From the NCBI GenBank assembly GCA_944328445.1, contig CALVHO010000007.1, positions 1-64,000 on the forward strand: a stretch of 64,000 bases of DNA. Reading direction: 5' to 3'. A program made the translations under genes and the position numbers. The stretch is from an uncultured Clostridia bacterium (lineage in GTDB: Bacteria; Bacillota; Clostridia; Christensenellales; Borkfalkiaceae). Below, in pieces: positions 52,243 to 61,565 of this stretch. A model generated the notes under the pieces. It made no database searches, had not been told where the DNA came from, and saw only the letters and a list, made by a program, of their open reading frames with translations. Position 1 is the first letter of the stretch. The number at the start of each line of letters is the position of its first letter.

Positions 52243-53130
52243 ATGGCCAAACGCCGTGCCTTACGCCGCTATACGTGGTTCGATTGGTTCAACATCGCCT
52301 TCATGTCCCTCTTTTGCTTCATCACCCTCTTCCCCATCTGGTACGTGCTCGTCGGTTCGTTCAACGAGGGGCTCGACTATACGATGGGCGGGGTCTGGTT
52401 CTGGCCGCGGGTGTGGACGCTTGACAACTACCTCGTCGTCGTCACCGACGCCGCCATCTGGAAAGGCTACCTCGTCACCATCGGCCGCACCGTCATCGGC
52501 ACGGTCACGAGCGTCGTCTTTACCTCTGTCGTCGCCTATGCCGTGAGCCGCCGCAACCTGCGCGGGCGCAAGGTCTATTACTGGATCTTCATGTTCACGA
52601 TGTTCTTCGGCGGCGGCATCATCCCGTACTTCATCCTGCTCAAAACGATCGGGCTCCTGAACAATTTTTTGGTATACGTCGTCCCGTCTTTGTTCTCCGC
52701 GTACAACATGATCGTCATCTCCGTCTTTTTCGCGCAGCTGCCCGACAGCCTGTGCGAGGCGGCGCGCATCGACGGCGCGGGCGAGTACCGCATCCTGTTC
52801 ACCATCGTCATGCCCCTGTCCAAACCCATCCTTTCGACGGTGGCCCTGTGGTCCATCGTCGGGCATTGGAACAGCTATCTCGACAGCATGTATTACGTCA
52901 ACGATCCGGACCTGTATTCGCTGCAATACGTGCTGATGCGCATCATCAACAAGTCGAGCGTGCCGACCAATCCCGGGGTAACGCTGCCGCCCTCGCTGTA
53001 CGAGACCATCACCGCCAAGACCGTTTCCTTTGCGGCCATCATCGTCAGCACCATCCCCGTGCTCGCCTGCTACCCGTTCCTGCAAAAATACTTTGCGAGC
53101 GGGTTCATGGTCGGCGCCGTCAAAGAATGA
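52243..53130 (+). CDS. ABC sugar transporter permease, YtcP type
   Basis: A 295-residue second permease with six segments and the EAA loop LCEAARIDGAGEYRILFTIV. YAVSRRNLRGRKVYYWIFMF and MFFGGGIIPYFILLKTIGL are typical of YtcP/LplC. It starts 2 bp after the LplB-type gene, so the two form the heterodimeric channel for an oligosaccharide released by the neighbouring hydrolases. Confidence 0.93.
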   Translation: MAKRRALRRYTWFDWFNIAFMSLFCFITLFPIWYVLVGSFNEGLDYTMGGVWFWPRVWTLDNYLVVVTDAAIWKGYLVTIGRTVIGTVTSVVFTSVVAYAVSRRNLRGRKVYYWIFMFTMFFGGGIIPYFILLKTIGLLNNFLVYVVPSLFSAYNMIVISVFFAQLPDSLCEAARIDGAGEYRILFTIVMPLSKPILSTVALWSIVGHWNSYLDSMYYVNDPDLYSLQYVLMRIINKSSVPTNPGVTLPPSLYETITAKTVSFAAIIVSTIPVLACYPFLQKYFASGFMVGAVKE

Positions 53131-53173
53131 CCTCCCCGCGCCCGCCGCGGGGGAAAACGATAAGGAGGAAGGT

Positions 53174-54919
53174 ATGAAAAAAACATTGGCATTGTTGTTC
53201 GTCTGTCTGTTCGGCCTGGCCGCGCTCTGCGGCTGCGGCGGGAATGGGAACGGGCTCGTCTACCCCGATTACCCGAACACGCCCGCCGACAGGGACAGCT
53301 GGACGTACATCGACGAGGAATTCACCATCGACTGGTACGTGGATTACTCCTGGTTCACCTACCAAAGCACCTCGGCCGACGTGATCGGGCAGCGCGTCAA
53401 GGAGCTGACGGGCGTGACCATCAACTTCACGTCGCCCGTGCAGAACGACGCCACCAACCTCAACCTGATGATCAGCGGCGACACGCTGCCGGACGTCATC
53501 TCGGTGCGCGCCTACCAGCAGCGCCCCGCGCAGCTCGCGTTGGAGGGCTACGTCTATCCCGTGGACGAGCTCGCGCGGCGGTGGGCGCCCACGCTGTTGG
53601 ACAGGATCGAGCCCGACATCGCCGATTATTATTCCATCGGCGAGCACCTCTACGGCCTGCCCAACTGCGCCTATTCGGACAAATATGTGGACGAGGAGGA
53701 CAAGTGGGAGCCCAACGGCGCCATGCTCGTGCGCAAGGATTGGTACGAATGGTACGTCTCCCAGCCCGACGCCAAGGACATCACCACCAAGGCGGGGCTC
53801 AAAGACGCGATGACGCGCGTCAAGGCGCATTTCGAGGCCCCGTCGCAGCGCGTCGTGCCCATGCTGCTCGACGAGTTCACGGGGGAGGGGAACCAGTCCG
53901 TGACCTGGCTCAGCCAGTATTTTGCGGCGCCGTTCGAGGATGAAAACGGCAACTACCTCGATACCCGCTTCACCGACGAATATTTCGAGGCGCTGACCTA
54001 CCTGCACGAACTGTACGAGGCGGGGCTGCTGTCCGGGCTCTCCAACGACAGCGACGCCATCGGACAGATCATCTCGCGCGGAGAAGCGTTCGTGACGCTG
54101 GTCACGCCGCAGAACTACACCACCAATTTCACGGCGGCCTACCGCGGGGCGGGCAACGTGCAGTACATCCCGCTCATCGTGCGCAACGACGCGGGGGACG
54201 ACCCCGTCTTGCAGGACATGACGGGCCGCGGCTGGCTGCTGAGCATGATCACAAAAAACTGTGAACGCCCCGACCTCGTGATCAAGGTGTTCGACTTCCT
54301 CTATTCCGAAGAGGGGCAGCGCCTGACCAATTTCGGCATCGAAAACGACACCTGGCGCTGGGCGGACGAGAGCCATACCTCCATCGAGTGGACGGACAAG
54401 TACATCTCGCAAAAGCTCGGCGGCGGGCTTGAAAATTACGGGCTGGAACAGCTCAACGTGCTGTACAACCCCGCGTACATCGTGCCGCTCACACCCACCA
54501 ACGCGCTGCGCGACTACGAGCTGTACATCAAAAACCTCAAACGCCCGCTCTCGGCGTTTTCCTACCGCTATACGATGTCCTGGCCCAAGCTGGACAAGAC
54601 GACCGACGAGTACACTTCGGTCGTCAATGCCGAGGCCAACTGCCTGGCGGTGTGGAGCGAATACCTGCCCGATATGGTCAGCGGCGACACCCGCACCCAG
54701 TACGACACGGCCGTGGCGCAGATGAAGCGGCGCGGGCTGGACGACGTGCTCGCCTACTACGCGCAGGCCTATGCCGCGGGCAAAGAGGAGGCGGGCGTCG
54801 CGCGGGCCTGGATCCCCGCGGCGGAGGGGTATACGTCGCCCACGCTGCGCAATGCGGACGGGAGCTATTCGGATACGCCCGTGGGGGCCAACGGCGATCC
54901 GTATTACCTGCTCGGCTGA
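53174..54919 (+). CDS. ABC transporter solute-binding lipoprotein
   Basis: A 581-residue lipoprotein (signal MKKTLALLFVCLFGLAALC, acylated Cys about C21). It matches the large LplA/YtcQ-type binding proteins: GVTINFTSPVQNDATNLNLM and ISGDTLPDVISV near the front, KVFDFLYSEEGQRLTNFGIE later. It captures oligosaccharide for the two permeases just upstream. The start follows AAGGAGGAAGGT. No ATPase gene is in the locus, which is normal for this class. Confidence 0.93.
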   Translation: MKKTLALLFVCLFGLAALCGCGGNGNGLVYPDYPNTPADRDSWTYIDEEFTIDWYVDYSWFTYQSTSADVIGQRVKELTGVTINFTSPVQNDATNLNLMISGDTLPDVISVRAYQQRPAQLALEGYVYPVDELARRWAPTLLDRIEPDIADYYSIGEHLYGLPNCAYSDKYVDEEDKWEPNGAMLVRKDWYEWYVSQPDAKDITTKAGLKDAMTRVKAHFEAPSQRVVPMLLDEFTGEGNQSVTWLSQYFAAPFEDENGNYLDTRFTDEYFEALTYLHELYEAGLLSGLSNDSDAIGQIISRGEAFVTLVTPQNYTTNFTAAYRGAGNVQYIPLIVRNDAGDDPVLQDMTGRGWLLSMITKNCERPDLVIKVFDFLYSEEGQRLTNFGIENDTWRWADESHTSIEWTDKYISQKLGGGLENYGLEQLNVLYNPAYIVPLTPTNALRDYELYIKNLKRPLSAFSYRYTMSWPKLDKTTDEYTSVVNAEANCLAVWSEYLPDMVSGDTRTQYDTAVAQMKRRGLDDVLAYYAQAYAAGKEEAGVARAWIPAAEGYTSPTLRNADGSYSDTPVGANGDPYYLLG

Positions 54920-54960
54920 TCGCCGCGGCGGGATAAGAACAAAACGATAAGGAGGAAAAC

Positions 54961-57900
54961 ATGATGCGAACAAAGGCAAAACTTTGGCTGTGCGCCCTGC
55001 TGGCGGCGGCCATGGCATGCAGCTTGGCGCTGGCGGCGCTGCTCTGGCCGTCGGCCGCGGCCGAGGCCGCGGCCATGATCGGCGGCGTCCGCGTCAAGGG
55101 GAACGGCAACGGCACGCAGACGCCGAATGCGTCCCTTATCTACAACCTGCCCGAAAGCCATTCGCTGGCGGGGGCGGAGAGCATCGTCTTCGAGATGGAG
55201 TTCAAAGACGATGACGATGCGGTCGTGCCCTTCGTGGTGGATTCCGCGGGCAATTACTACGAGTTCATGGGAACGGGCGGCGTCAGCGGTTCATACAGGC
55301 GCGCCAAAACGTACAGCATGCTCGAAGGCACGGCGCCCACTTCTGTGGGCGGCTGGGCAAACATCCGCGCGCAGGACCTGTCGGGCGTGTTCTGTCTGTC
55401 CGTCCCGCTTTCGTCCTTCTATATGCGCGCTTCGCTGAACAACATCGGCAGCGGCAGCTTGGAGACGGCCGCGGCAAAGGGCGCCGCGTTGACCGCGGAT
55501 GCTGCCCTGGTCGCCGCGGGCGTGCGCGTGCCGGAAAACGATACCTCCCACGCCGATTTTGTCCTCGGGCGCATCTGGGCGCAAGGGGAAGAGGACGTGC
55601 TGATCTGCGACCCCGCCGCACTGACGCCTTCGCAGACCGCGAACTACGGCTACAATAAATCGCCCGGCATCTGGTGGGTGGCGTATGTGGGGAGTTTTGG
55701 TTCGTTCGATACGGACGGGACTTGCAAGGGGCAGGGCTGGTTCACCGATTTTGTCTCCCTCGAAGGCGGCCTGCCCGCCGACTATGCGGCGGTGAGCGCG
55801 CCGCGCGAGGAGAGCGGCTATTTCGACGGCCTGAACTACCGCATGACGAAGACCGAGGCCGAGGCGGCATACCAGTCCATCGTGCTGCCCGCCTACGCGG
55901 GCACGATGAAGGGCGCCGTGCTCGCCTTCCCGTTCTACGACCGCGGCGGCACCGGCATGACGTGGGAACTGCGCCTGAGCGACGCGGAGAACAAAGAATA
56001 CGGCACTTCGGGCGCGCAGCTCTATTACGTGACGACCGAGTACGCCCTGCAAAGCACGGTCAAGAGCAATTGGAGCATCGTGCCGCCCGCGGGCTTTTGC
56101 GGGTACGTCCTCGTGGACCTTTCCACGGTGACAGACTCCGGTTTTTCGGCATTGACCGAGGAGACGGCGCAGGGGCTGCACCTCCGCCTGGGCATGCACG
56201 GGGCCTGGAACGGCGATACCCTCGTCAATTACGACATCGGCGAAGTGAAAGCCTACCACAAGCCCGTCACGGCCGAAACCGATTTTGATGCGTGGCTGGC
56301 CGAAGGCGGCGAAACGGTGTTCGACTTTGCCGACGATGCCGCGGCCGACGGGCTGCGCGAGGGGATGACGATGAGCTGGATCAGCAAATACAACACCGTT
56401 TTGCGCCGCGTGCGGCACACGTACGATTATAAGTCGGAGACCGAGCCGCGCTACGGGCGGCTGGACGGCGTGAACCTGGCGCTCACGGACGCGGCGGACG
56501 ATACCTATATGTACCTCGAAGCGCGCGGCCGCTCCTCCGACCTGTCCGCGGCCGATCATTTCGCGGTGCGCGTGGCCGACCACGCGAACAACGCGGGCAA
56601 CTTTGAATTTTACTTCTACGACGCGGACAAGACGTTCGCCACCCGCTCGGGGCTGTTGCAGGACCGCGATGCGTACCTGTTCGACAGCAGCGGCGCCTTC
56701 GTGCAGAGCATCCGCGCCTACAATGCGTGGAGCTGGATCACGCTGCCCGCCCGCTTCGACGGCTGGCTCGTCGTCCCGACGGACAGCATCGATTGGCAGT
56801 TTGACCGCACCGACGCCGCCTATGCCGTGTTTATCACCAACGGGCCCGAGGGCATCCGCGCGGGCACGGGCTCGGACGAGGACCCCGCGTCCGAAGGGCT
56901 GAGCTTCGATTTCGGGCAGATGGTGGCCTTTGCGGGCGCGTTCAACGAGGATAAGAGCAACTTCTCCGCCCTGCTCGGCGGCGGCACGGTGTATGCCGAA
57001 TTGCTCGCTTCCGACCGCCGCAGCATCTCGGCGCAGGTGAGCGGAACGGGCCTTACGGAAGGCGTCGTCACCCCCGTCGTCGGCTACGATATGCCGTACA
57101 GCTACATGGACGTCGAAGGCATCGTCTTGGAAGCGGGCGGGCAGGGCGGCAGCGCTGCCGCCGCCGTCCCCGCGGGCAAGCGCCCCGCATTGTACGTGTA
57201 CAACGAGGCGTTCGCGCCCCTGTCGGTGACGCTTTCGTATGTGCAGGACGGCGCCGTGCAGCCCGTGGAAGGGGCCACGCTCGTCTCCGCGCTCGACGAC
57301 GTGAGCGAAGTTTCCGCCACGGAGGGCGCCATACAGCTGCCCGACAGCTACGAAGGCTGGGTCGTTCTGCCCGCGGGCGAGGGCTCGTTGCAGATCGAGC
57401 TCGCCGCGGACGCCCGCCTCGGCCTGCGCTGGCTGTTCGCGCTGAACGAGGGCGTCTCCTTTGCCGACGCGGGCGAGGTGTTCGCCAAGTCCGTCGTGGT
57501 GCTGCGCACGGTCACGGCCACGGACGAGGAGCTCGCCGAGGCTTTGGCCCTTTCGGGCATGACCGTACAGCGCGCCGTCAATTCCTATTACATGACCGAC
57601 GACGCACCCACCACCATCGACGACGAGGCCGCGCCCGCCGTGCTCACGCTGCCGCAGGAGAGCGGCAACAGGATCTACGCCATCAAAAACGGCATGCCCG
57701 CCTTCAAGAGCGAGCAGATGTACGAGGGAACGCCCACCTTCGATTACGCCGCCATGCCGCAGCTGTTGAAGGGCGGCATGAAGTACATCCTCTTTGAAGA
57801 GGGCGGAACGGTCACGGCCACGGCGGCCGAGGGCGGCGCCGTGTACGTGTTCGCGGGGAAAGACTTCGCGGCGGACGGGTTTGTCAAGTTCATGGCCATC

Positions 57901-59793
57901 GATTCCTTTATCGACGGCATCGAAGGGCGCATTTACGGCTACCGCCGCACGCTCGGGGCGGGCGATCCGATCGAGGTGCAGGGCGCATACCTGATCGCCG
58001 CCGACGGGCAGGTCAGCGAGCCGCTCGCCTCGTCCGTGCCCGCCGAGGTACTGTTCGGCGAGGACTTCCCCACAGAATATTTGCATGAAAACAGCTCGTT
58101 TTGGTCCATCCCCGGCCTCGAAAACGTGGGCGGGCGCCTGTACATGGCCATGCTCACGGGCGGCACGACGGAACCCGTCATCGACAACGTGGCCGTCCTG
58201 TACACCAGCGAGGACGGCGGGGGAACGTGGCAGCCCTATGCCGTGATCGACCACCCGTACGAGACGGCCGCGCGCGTGCTCGACACGCAGGTGTGGTATG
58301 CGGACGGCAAGCTCTGGGTGTTCTGGGGCCAGGCCGACGCCTCCTTCGGCGGGATCATGACGTGGGCCATGTACAGCGAAAACGCAGGCGCCGAAAACTT
58401 GGAAGACGTCGCGTGGAGCGAGCCGATCCGCCTGTTCGGCGGGCTGATGAACAGCAAGCCGATCAAGCTGTCCGACGGCAGCTACCTGTACAACGCCAAT
58501 TTCCCCGAAAATGAGCCGGGCACCGTTCACGTCTACAAATCGACGGACGGCGGCATGACCGCGCCCGAGATCGGCCTGGCGTATTCTTCGCAGGGCACGG
58601 GCGTGACCTTTACCGAGGCCAAGATCGTCGAACTGAACAACGGCGCGCTCTGGATGGTGCGCCGCCTGGAAAGCACCTCTTCGGCCGAGGAGAACTTCTC
58701 CTTGGACGGCGGCGTGAACTGGACGAGCGCCACTTTGAACGAGGCGTTGCAGACGGGTTCTTCGCGCTTTGTGCTGACGCGCCTGCCGAGCGGCAACCTG
58801 CTGTACGTGGGCAACTTCGGCGCGTCGCGCAGCAAGCTGACGGCGCTTTTGAGCGAGGACGAAGGGAAGACCTGGCCGTATTCTCTGGAACTGGACGCGC
58901 GCGAATGGACGTCGTACCCCGATTTCACCTATACCGAGGACGGCGACATTATGGTAGCTTACGACAAGGGCCGCACGTCGCACTTGGAGATCCGCTACGC
59001 GGTCTTCAACGAGAGCGACATCAAGGCGGGTGCGTTCACGAGTGAAAACGCCGTGAAGATGGCCATCGCCTTCAAGAGCGACCGATACAAGGAGATCGCG
59101 TCCGTCGCGGGCGCGGATGGGTGGAAAACGCAGTTCCCCGCGGGCACGACCCGCGCGCAGGTCCTGGCGCAGTTCCCCGAAAGCCTCACCGTCACCGACA
59201 ACCTCGGCGCCGAAAGCACCCTTACGGGCGTTTGGACGATGGGCCGCGTGGATGCAAACGGGGACGCCGTCGTCACCTTCACCCCCGATGGCGGGCTGCC
59301 TTCTTCCTTGGAGGACAGCTACGGCCTCTTGCGGGTCGTGGTGAACATCGCGCCGCGCGTGGTACAGGGGATCGAGGTGACGGCTCCGACCAAAACGGAG
59401 TACGCCGTCGGCGAGCGGCTCAACACGGCAGGCGCGCAGGTCAAAGTCACCTACAACGACGGCACCACGGGCACCGTGCCCATCGGCGAATGCGAGATCG
59501 CGGGCTTCGATTCTTCCACGGCGGGAGAAAAGACGGTCACGGTCACCTACGGCGGCCACAGCGCGAGCTTTACCGTCACCGTCAAGGCGGCGGGCGGCTC
59601 TTCCGAAGGCCCCGCGCCCGACGGCTCGGGGACGGAAACCCCCGCGCCCGACGGCCCGGGAACGGGCAGCGACCCCGCGCCCGACGAGGGCTGCGGCGGA
59701 TGCGGCGGCACGGCCGCGGGCGTTTCGCTCGGCCTGGGCGCGCTCTTTGCGGGTGCGGCGTTGGTCGTGCTCTGCAAAAAGCGGCGCGCCTGA
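54961..59793 (+). CDS. Very large sialidase-like surface protein with Cys-Gly C-terminal anchor
   Basis: A 1610-residue secreted protein. After a signal peptide (KLWLCALLAAAMACSLALAA) come about 1000 residues of beta-rich modules, probably carbohydrate-binding. A sialidase-type propeller follows (about 1035-1365) with Asp-box-like segments TSEDGGGTW, STDGGMT and SEDEGKTW. After it comes an Ig-like Big_3 domain (EYAVGERLNTAGAQVKVTYN). A Pro/Asp/Gly linker leads to DEGCGGCGGTAAGVSLGLGA, a hydrophobic stretch and KKRRA. No LPxTG is present; the tail resembles a Cys-type sorting signal. It probably releases terminal sugars from host glycans at the cell surface. The start is the first of two ATG codons after AAGGAGGAAAAC. 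Confidence 0.82.
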   Translation: MMRTKAKLWLCALLAAAMACSLALAALLWPSAAAEAAAMIGGVRVKGNGNGTQTPNASLIYNLPESHSLAGAESIVFEMEFKDDDDAVVPFVVDSAGNYYEFMGTGGVSGSYRRAKTYSMLEGTAPTSVGGWANIRAQDLSGVFCLSVPLSSFYMRASLNNIGSGSLETAAAKGAALTADAALVAAGVRVPENDTSHADFVLGRIWAQGEEDVLICDPAALTPSQTANYGYNKSPGIWWVAYVGSFGSFDTDGTCKGQGWFTDFVSLEGGLPADYAAVSAPREESGYFDGLNYRMTKTEAEAAYQSIVLPAYAGTMKGAVLAFPFYDRGGTGMTWELRLSDAENKEYGTSGAQLYYVTTEYALQSTVKSNWSIVPPAGFCGYVLVDLSTVTDSGFSALTEETAQGLHLRLGMHGAWNGDTLVNYDIGEVKAYHKPVTAETDFDAWLAEGGETVFDFADDAAADGLREGMTMSWISKYNTVLRRVRHTYDYKSETEPRYGRLDGVNLALTDAADDTYMYLEARGRSSDLSAADHFAVRVADHANNAGNFEFYFYDADKTFATRSGLLQDRDAYLFDSSGAFVQSIRAYNAWSWITLPARFDGWLVVPTDSIDWQFDRTDAAYAVFITNGPEGIRAGTGSDEDPASEGLSFDFGQMVAFAGAFNEDKSNFSALLGGGTVYAELLASDRRSISAQVSGTGLTEGVVTPVVGYDMPYSYMDVEGIVLEAGGQGGSAAAAVPAGKRPALYVYNEAFAPLSVTLSYVQDGAVQPVEGATLVSALDDVSEVSATEGAIQLPDSYEGWVVLPAGEGSLQIELAADARLGLRWLFALNEGVSFADAGEVFAKSVVVLRTVTATDEELAEALALSGMTVQRAVNSYYMTDDAPTTIDDEAAPAVLTLPQESGNRIYAIKNGMPAFKSEQMYEGTPTFDYAAMPQLLKGGMKYILFEEGGTVTATAAEGGAVYVFAGKDFAADGFVKFMAIDSFIDGIEGRIYGYRRTLGAGDPIEVQGAYLIAADGQVSEPLASSVPAEVLFGEDFPTEYLHENSSFWSIPGLENVGGRLYMAMLTGGTTEPVIDNVAVLYTSEDGGGTWQPYAVIDHPYETAARVLDTQVWYADGKLWVFWGQADASFGGIMTWAMYSENAGAENLEDVAWSEPIRLFGGLMNSKPIKLSDGSYLYNANFPENEPGTVHVYKSTDGGMTAPEIGLAYSSQGTGVTFTEAKIVELNNGALWMVRRLESTSSAEENFSLDGGVNWTSATLNEALQTGSSRFVLTRLPSGNLLYVGNFGASRSKLTALLSEDEGKTWPYSLELDAREWTSYPDFTYTEDGDIMVAYDKGRTSHLEIRYAVFNESDIKAGAFTSENAVKMAIAFKSDRYKEIASVAGADGWKTQFPAGTTRAQVLAQFPESLTVTDNLGAESTLTGVWTMGRVDANGDAVVTFTPDGGLPSSLEDSYGLLRVVVNIAPRVVQGIEVTAPTKTEYAVGERLNTAGAQVKVTYNDGTTGTVPIGECEIAGFDSSTAGEKTVTVTYGGHSASFTVTVKAAGGSSEGPAPDGSGTETPAPDGPGTGSDPAPDEGCGGCGGTAAGVSLGLGALFAGAALVVLCKKRRA

Positions 59794-59847
59794 GTGCAGC
59801 GCCCCGCGCCGCCTTCGCGGCGGCGCGGGGCGAAAAGGAGAGAACGT

Positions 59848-61521
59848 ATGCAAAAAATCAGGTACCGTTTGGCGGCATTGGCAGCGGCGCTGCTTCTGGC
59901 CGCGGCATTGGGAGGAGCTATGGCAGGGTACAGGGCGTCTGCGGCGGAGGCCGATTGGCTGACGCCCGCAGATCTTTGGATCGTCGATGCGGCCGAGGAG
60001 GAGCCAAACTCCATGTATCTGCCCGAAAACAGGCAATTCCTCTGCTCGGGAGGCATCGAGGTGACGGGGAACAGGATCTGGTCTTCCACCTTTTCGGGCG
60101 GGTCGACGGAGCCGCACTTGCTCAACCACGGCGTCGTCGTGTACAGCGATGACGGCGGCAAAACGTGGAACGACCCCTTCATCGTCATCGACAACCTGAC
60201 CCATCCGGATACCGTCCGCGTCTACGAGGTCACGGTCTGGGAGGATCCGGGCGGGCGGCTTTGGATCTTTTATTGCCAGACGGGTGACCCCTGGGGTTCG
60301 GGGGCCGTCTCCTCGGCGGCGTTCGCCTTTGTCATCGAAAATCCGCAGGCGGCGCCCGCGGAGATGAAGATCGAAGACATGGGCATGCTGTACGGCGGCA
60401 TGAGCCTGAACAAACCGACGGTCATCGAACTTGCCGACGGAAAGACGCAGTGGCTGCGCTCCGCGCACATGAACTGGACGACGGTGACGGACGTGTTTGC
60501 CTCGGACGACGAGGGCGAGACCTGGTATAAAAAGGGCACGGCCGAAGGCACCGCCTGCGGCGCGCACGAAACATCCGTCGTGCAGCTTTCGGACGGCGCG
60601 CTGATGATGACCAAGCGCATCGACGAAGGCGTCGGCGGCGGCCTGGAAATTTCGTACAGCGCCGATTACGGCGCCACTTGGAGCCGCTACGAGGACGAGC
60701 TTGGCGCCCCGTTCGTCAACCCGGGCGCCCGCACGTACATGTTCAAATTGCAGTCGGGTTCGCTGTTGTTTATCAACAACTTCCACCCGTCGCAGCGCAC
60801 AAACCTTACCGCCTTCCTCTCGACGGACGACGGGATGACCTTCCCGTATTCGCTGGTCCTGGACGACCGCGCCGACGTGAGCTATCCCGACGCCACGCAG
60901 GCAGACGACGGCACCATCTATGTGTGTTGGGACAAGGGGAGGACGACGTACGCCGAAACGCGGCTCTCTACCTTCACCGAAGAGGACGTCATGCGCGGTT
61001 CATTCGGCGCGGACAGCCTCTACAAAGTCCCCGTCATCAAGGGGCCCGCGTATGCAGACGTGGCCGCATGGACGGGCGAGAGCGAGCCCGTCGTCCGCGT
61101 CGGCCTCGGCACAGATCTCGCGGCGGCCGCCGCGGGGCTTCCCTCGCAGCTGAACGTGACCGATTCGGCGGGCGGCAGCCATACCGTGCGCGGCAGCTGG
61201 TCTTGCGGCGGGTACGACGGGGATACGCCTGGAACGTATACCTTCGTGTTTACCCCCGAAGCGGGCGCCCTGCCCGCCAACGTGGAGGACGTGCGCGGCG
61301 TTTTGCGCGTCGACGTGACGGTGGCGGAAACCGCAGCCCCCGCGCCCGACGGCCCGGGAACGGAAACCCCCGCGCCCGACGGCTCGGGGACGGGCAGCGA
61401 TCCCGCGCCCGACGAGGGCTGTGGCGGATGCGGCGGCACGGCCGCGGGCGTTTCGCTCGGCCTGGGCGCGGCCCTTGCAGGGGCGGCCTGCGCCGCGCTG
61501 TGCAAAAAACGGAAAAACTGA
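59848..61521 (+). CDS. Sialidase-like surface protein, same anchor
   Basis: A 557-residue secreted protein with signal peptide (YRLAALAAALLLAAALGGAM), a sialidase-fold propeller with Asp boxes SDDGGKTW, SDDEGETW, SADYGATW and STDDGMTF, and a short beta domain. The Pro/Asp/Gly linker and tail DEGCGGCGGTAAGVSLGLGA are almost identical to the preceding protein. The linker-tail DNA is also nearly identical, pointing to recent duplication or gene conversion. A catalytic Tyr/Glu pair for true sialidase was not mapped, so another exo-glycosidase activity is possible. The start follows AAAAGGAGAGAACGT. Confidence 0.82.
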   Translation: MQKIRYRLAALAAALLLAAALGGAMAGYRASAAEADWLTPADLWIVDAAEEEPNSMYLPENRQFLCSGGIEVTGNRIWSSTFSGGSTEPHLLNHGVVVYSDDGGKTWNDPFIVIDNLTHPDTVRVYEVTVWEDPGGRLWIFYCQTGDPWGSGAVSSAAFAFVIENPQAAPAEMKIEDMGMLYGGMSLNKPTVIELADGKTQWLRSAHMNWTTVTDVFASDDEGETWYKKGTAEGTACGAHETSVVQLSDGALMMTKRIDEGVGGGLEISYSADYGATWSRYEDELGAPFVNPGARTYMFKLQSGSLLFINNFHPSQRTNLTAFLSTDDGMTFPYSLVLDDRADVSYPDATQADDGTIYVCWDKGRTTYAETRLSTFTEEDVMRGSFGADSLYKVPVIKGPAYADVAAWTGESEPVVRVGLGTDLAAAAAGLPSQLNVTDSAGGSHTVRGSWSCGGYDGDTPGTYTFVFTPEAGALPANVEDVRGVLRVDVTVAETAAPAPDGPGTETPAPDGSGTGSDPAPDEGCGGCGGTAAGVSLGLGAALAGAACAALCKKRKN

Positions 61522-61565
61522 ACGACGTGCCGCGCCGCGGAGGCGGCGCGGCAAAAGGAGGAACG

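Noticed and set aside
55291..60786. A 1831-codon open frame on the minus strand
   Set aside because: It lies opposite two sialidase-like genes with signal peptides, ribosome sites and anchors. Long antisense frames are common in GC-rich DNA, and this one has no motif or ribosome site.
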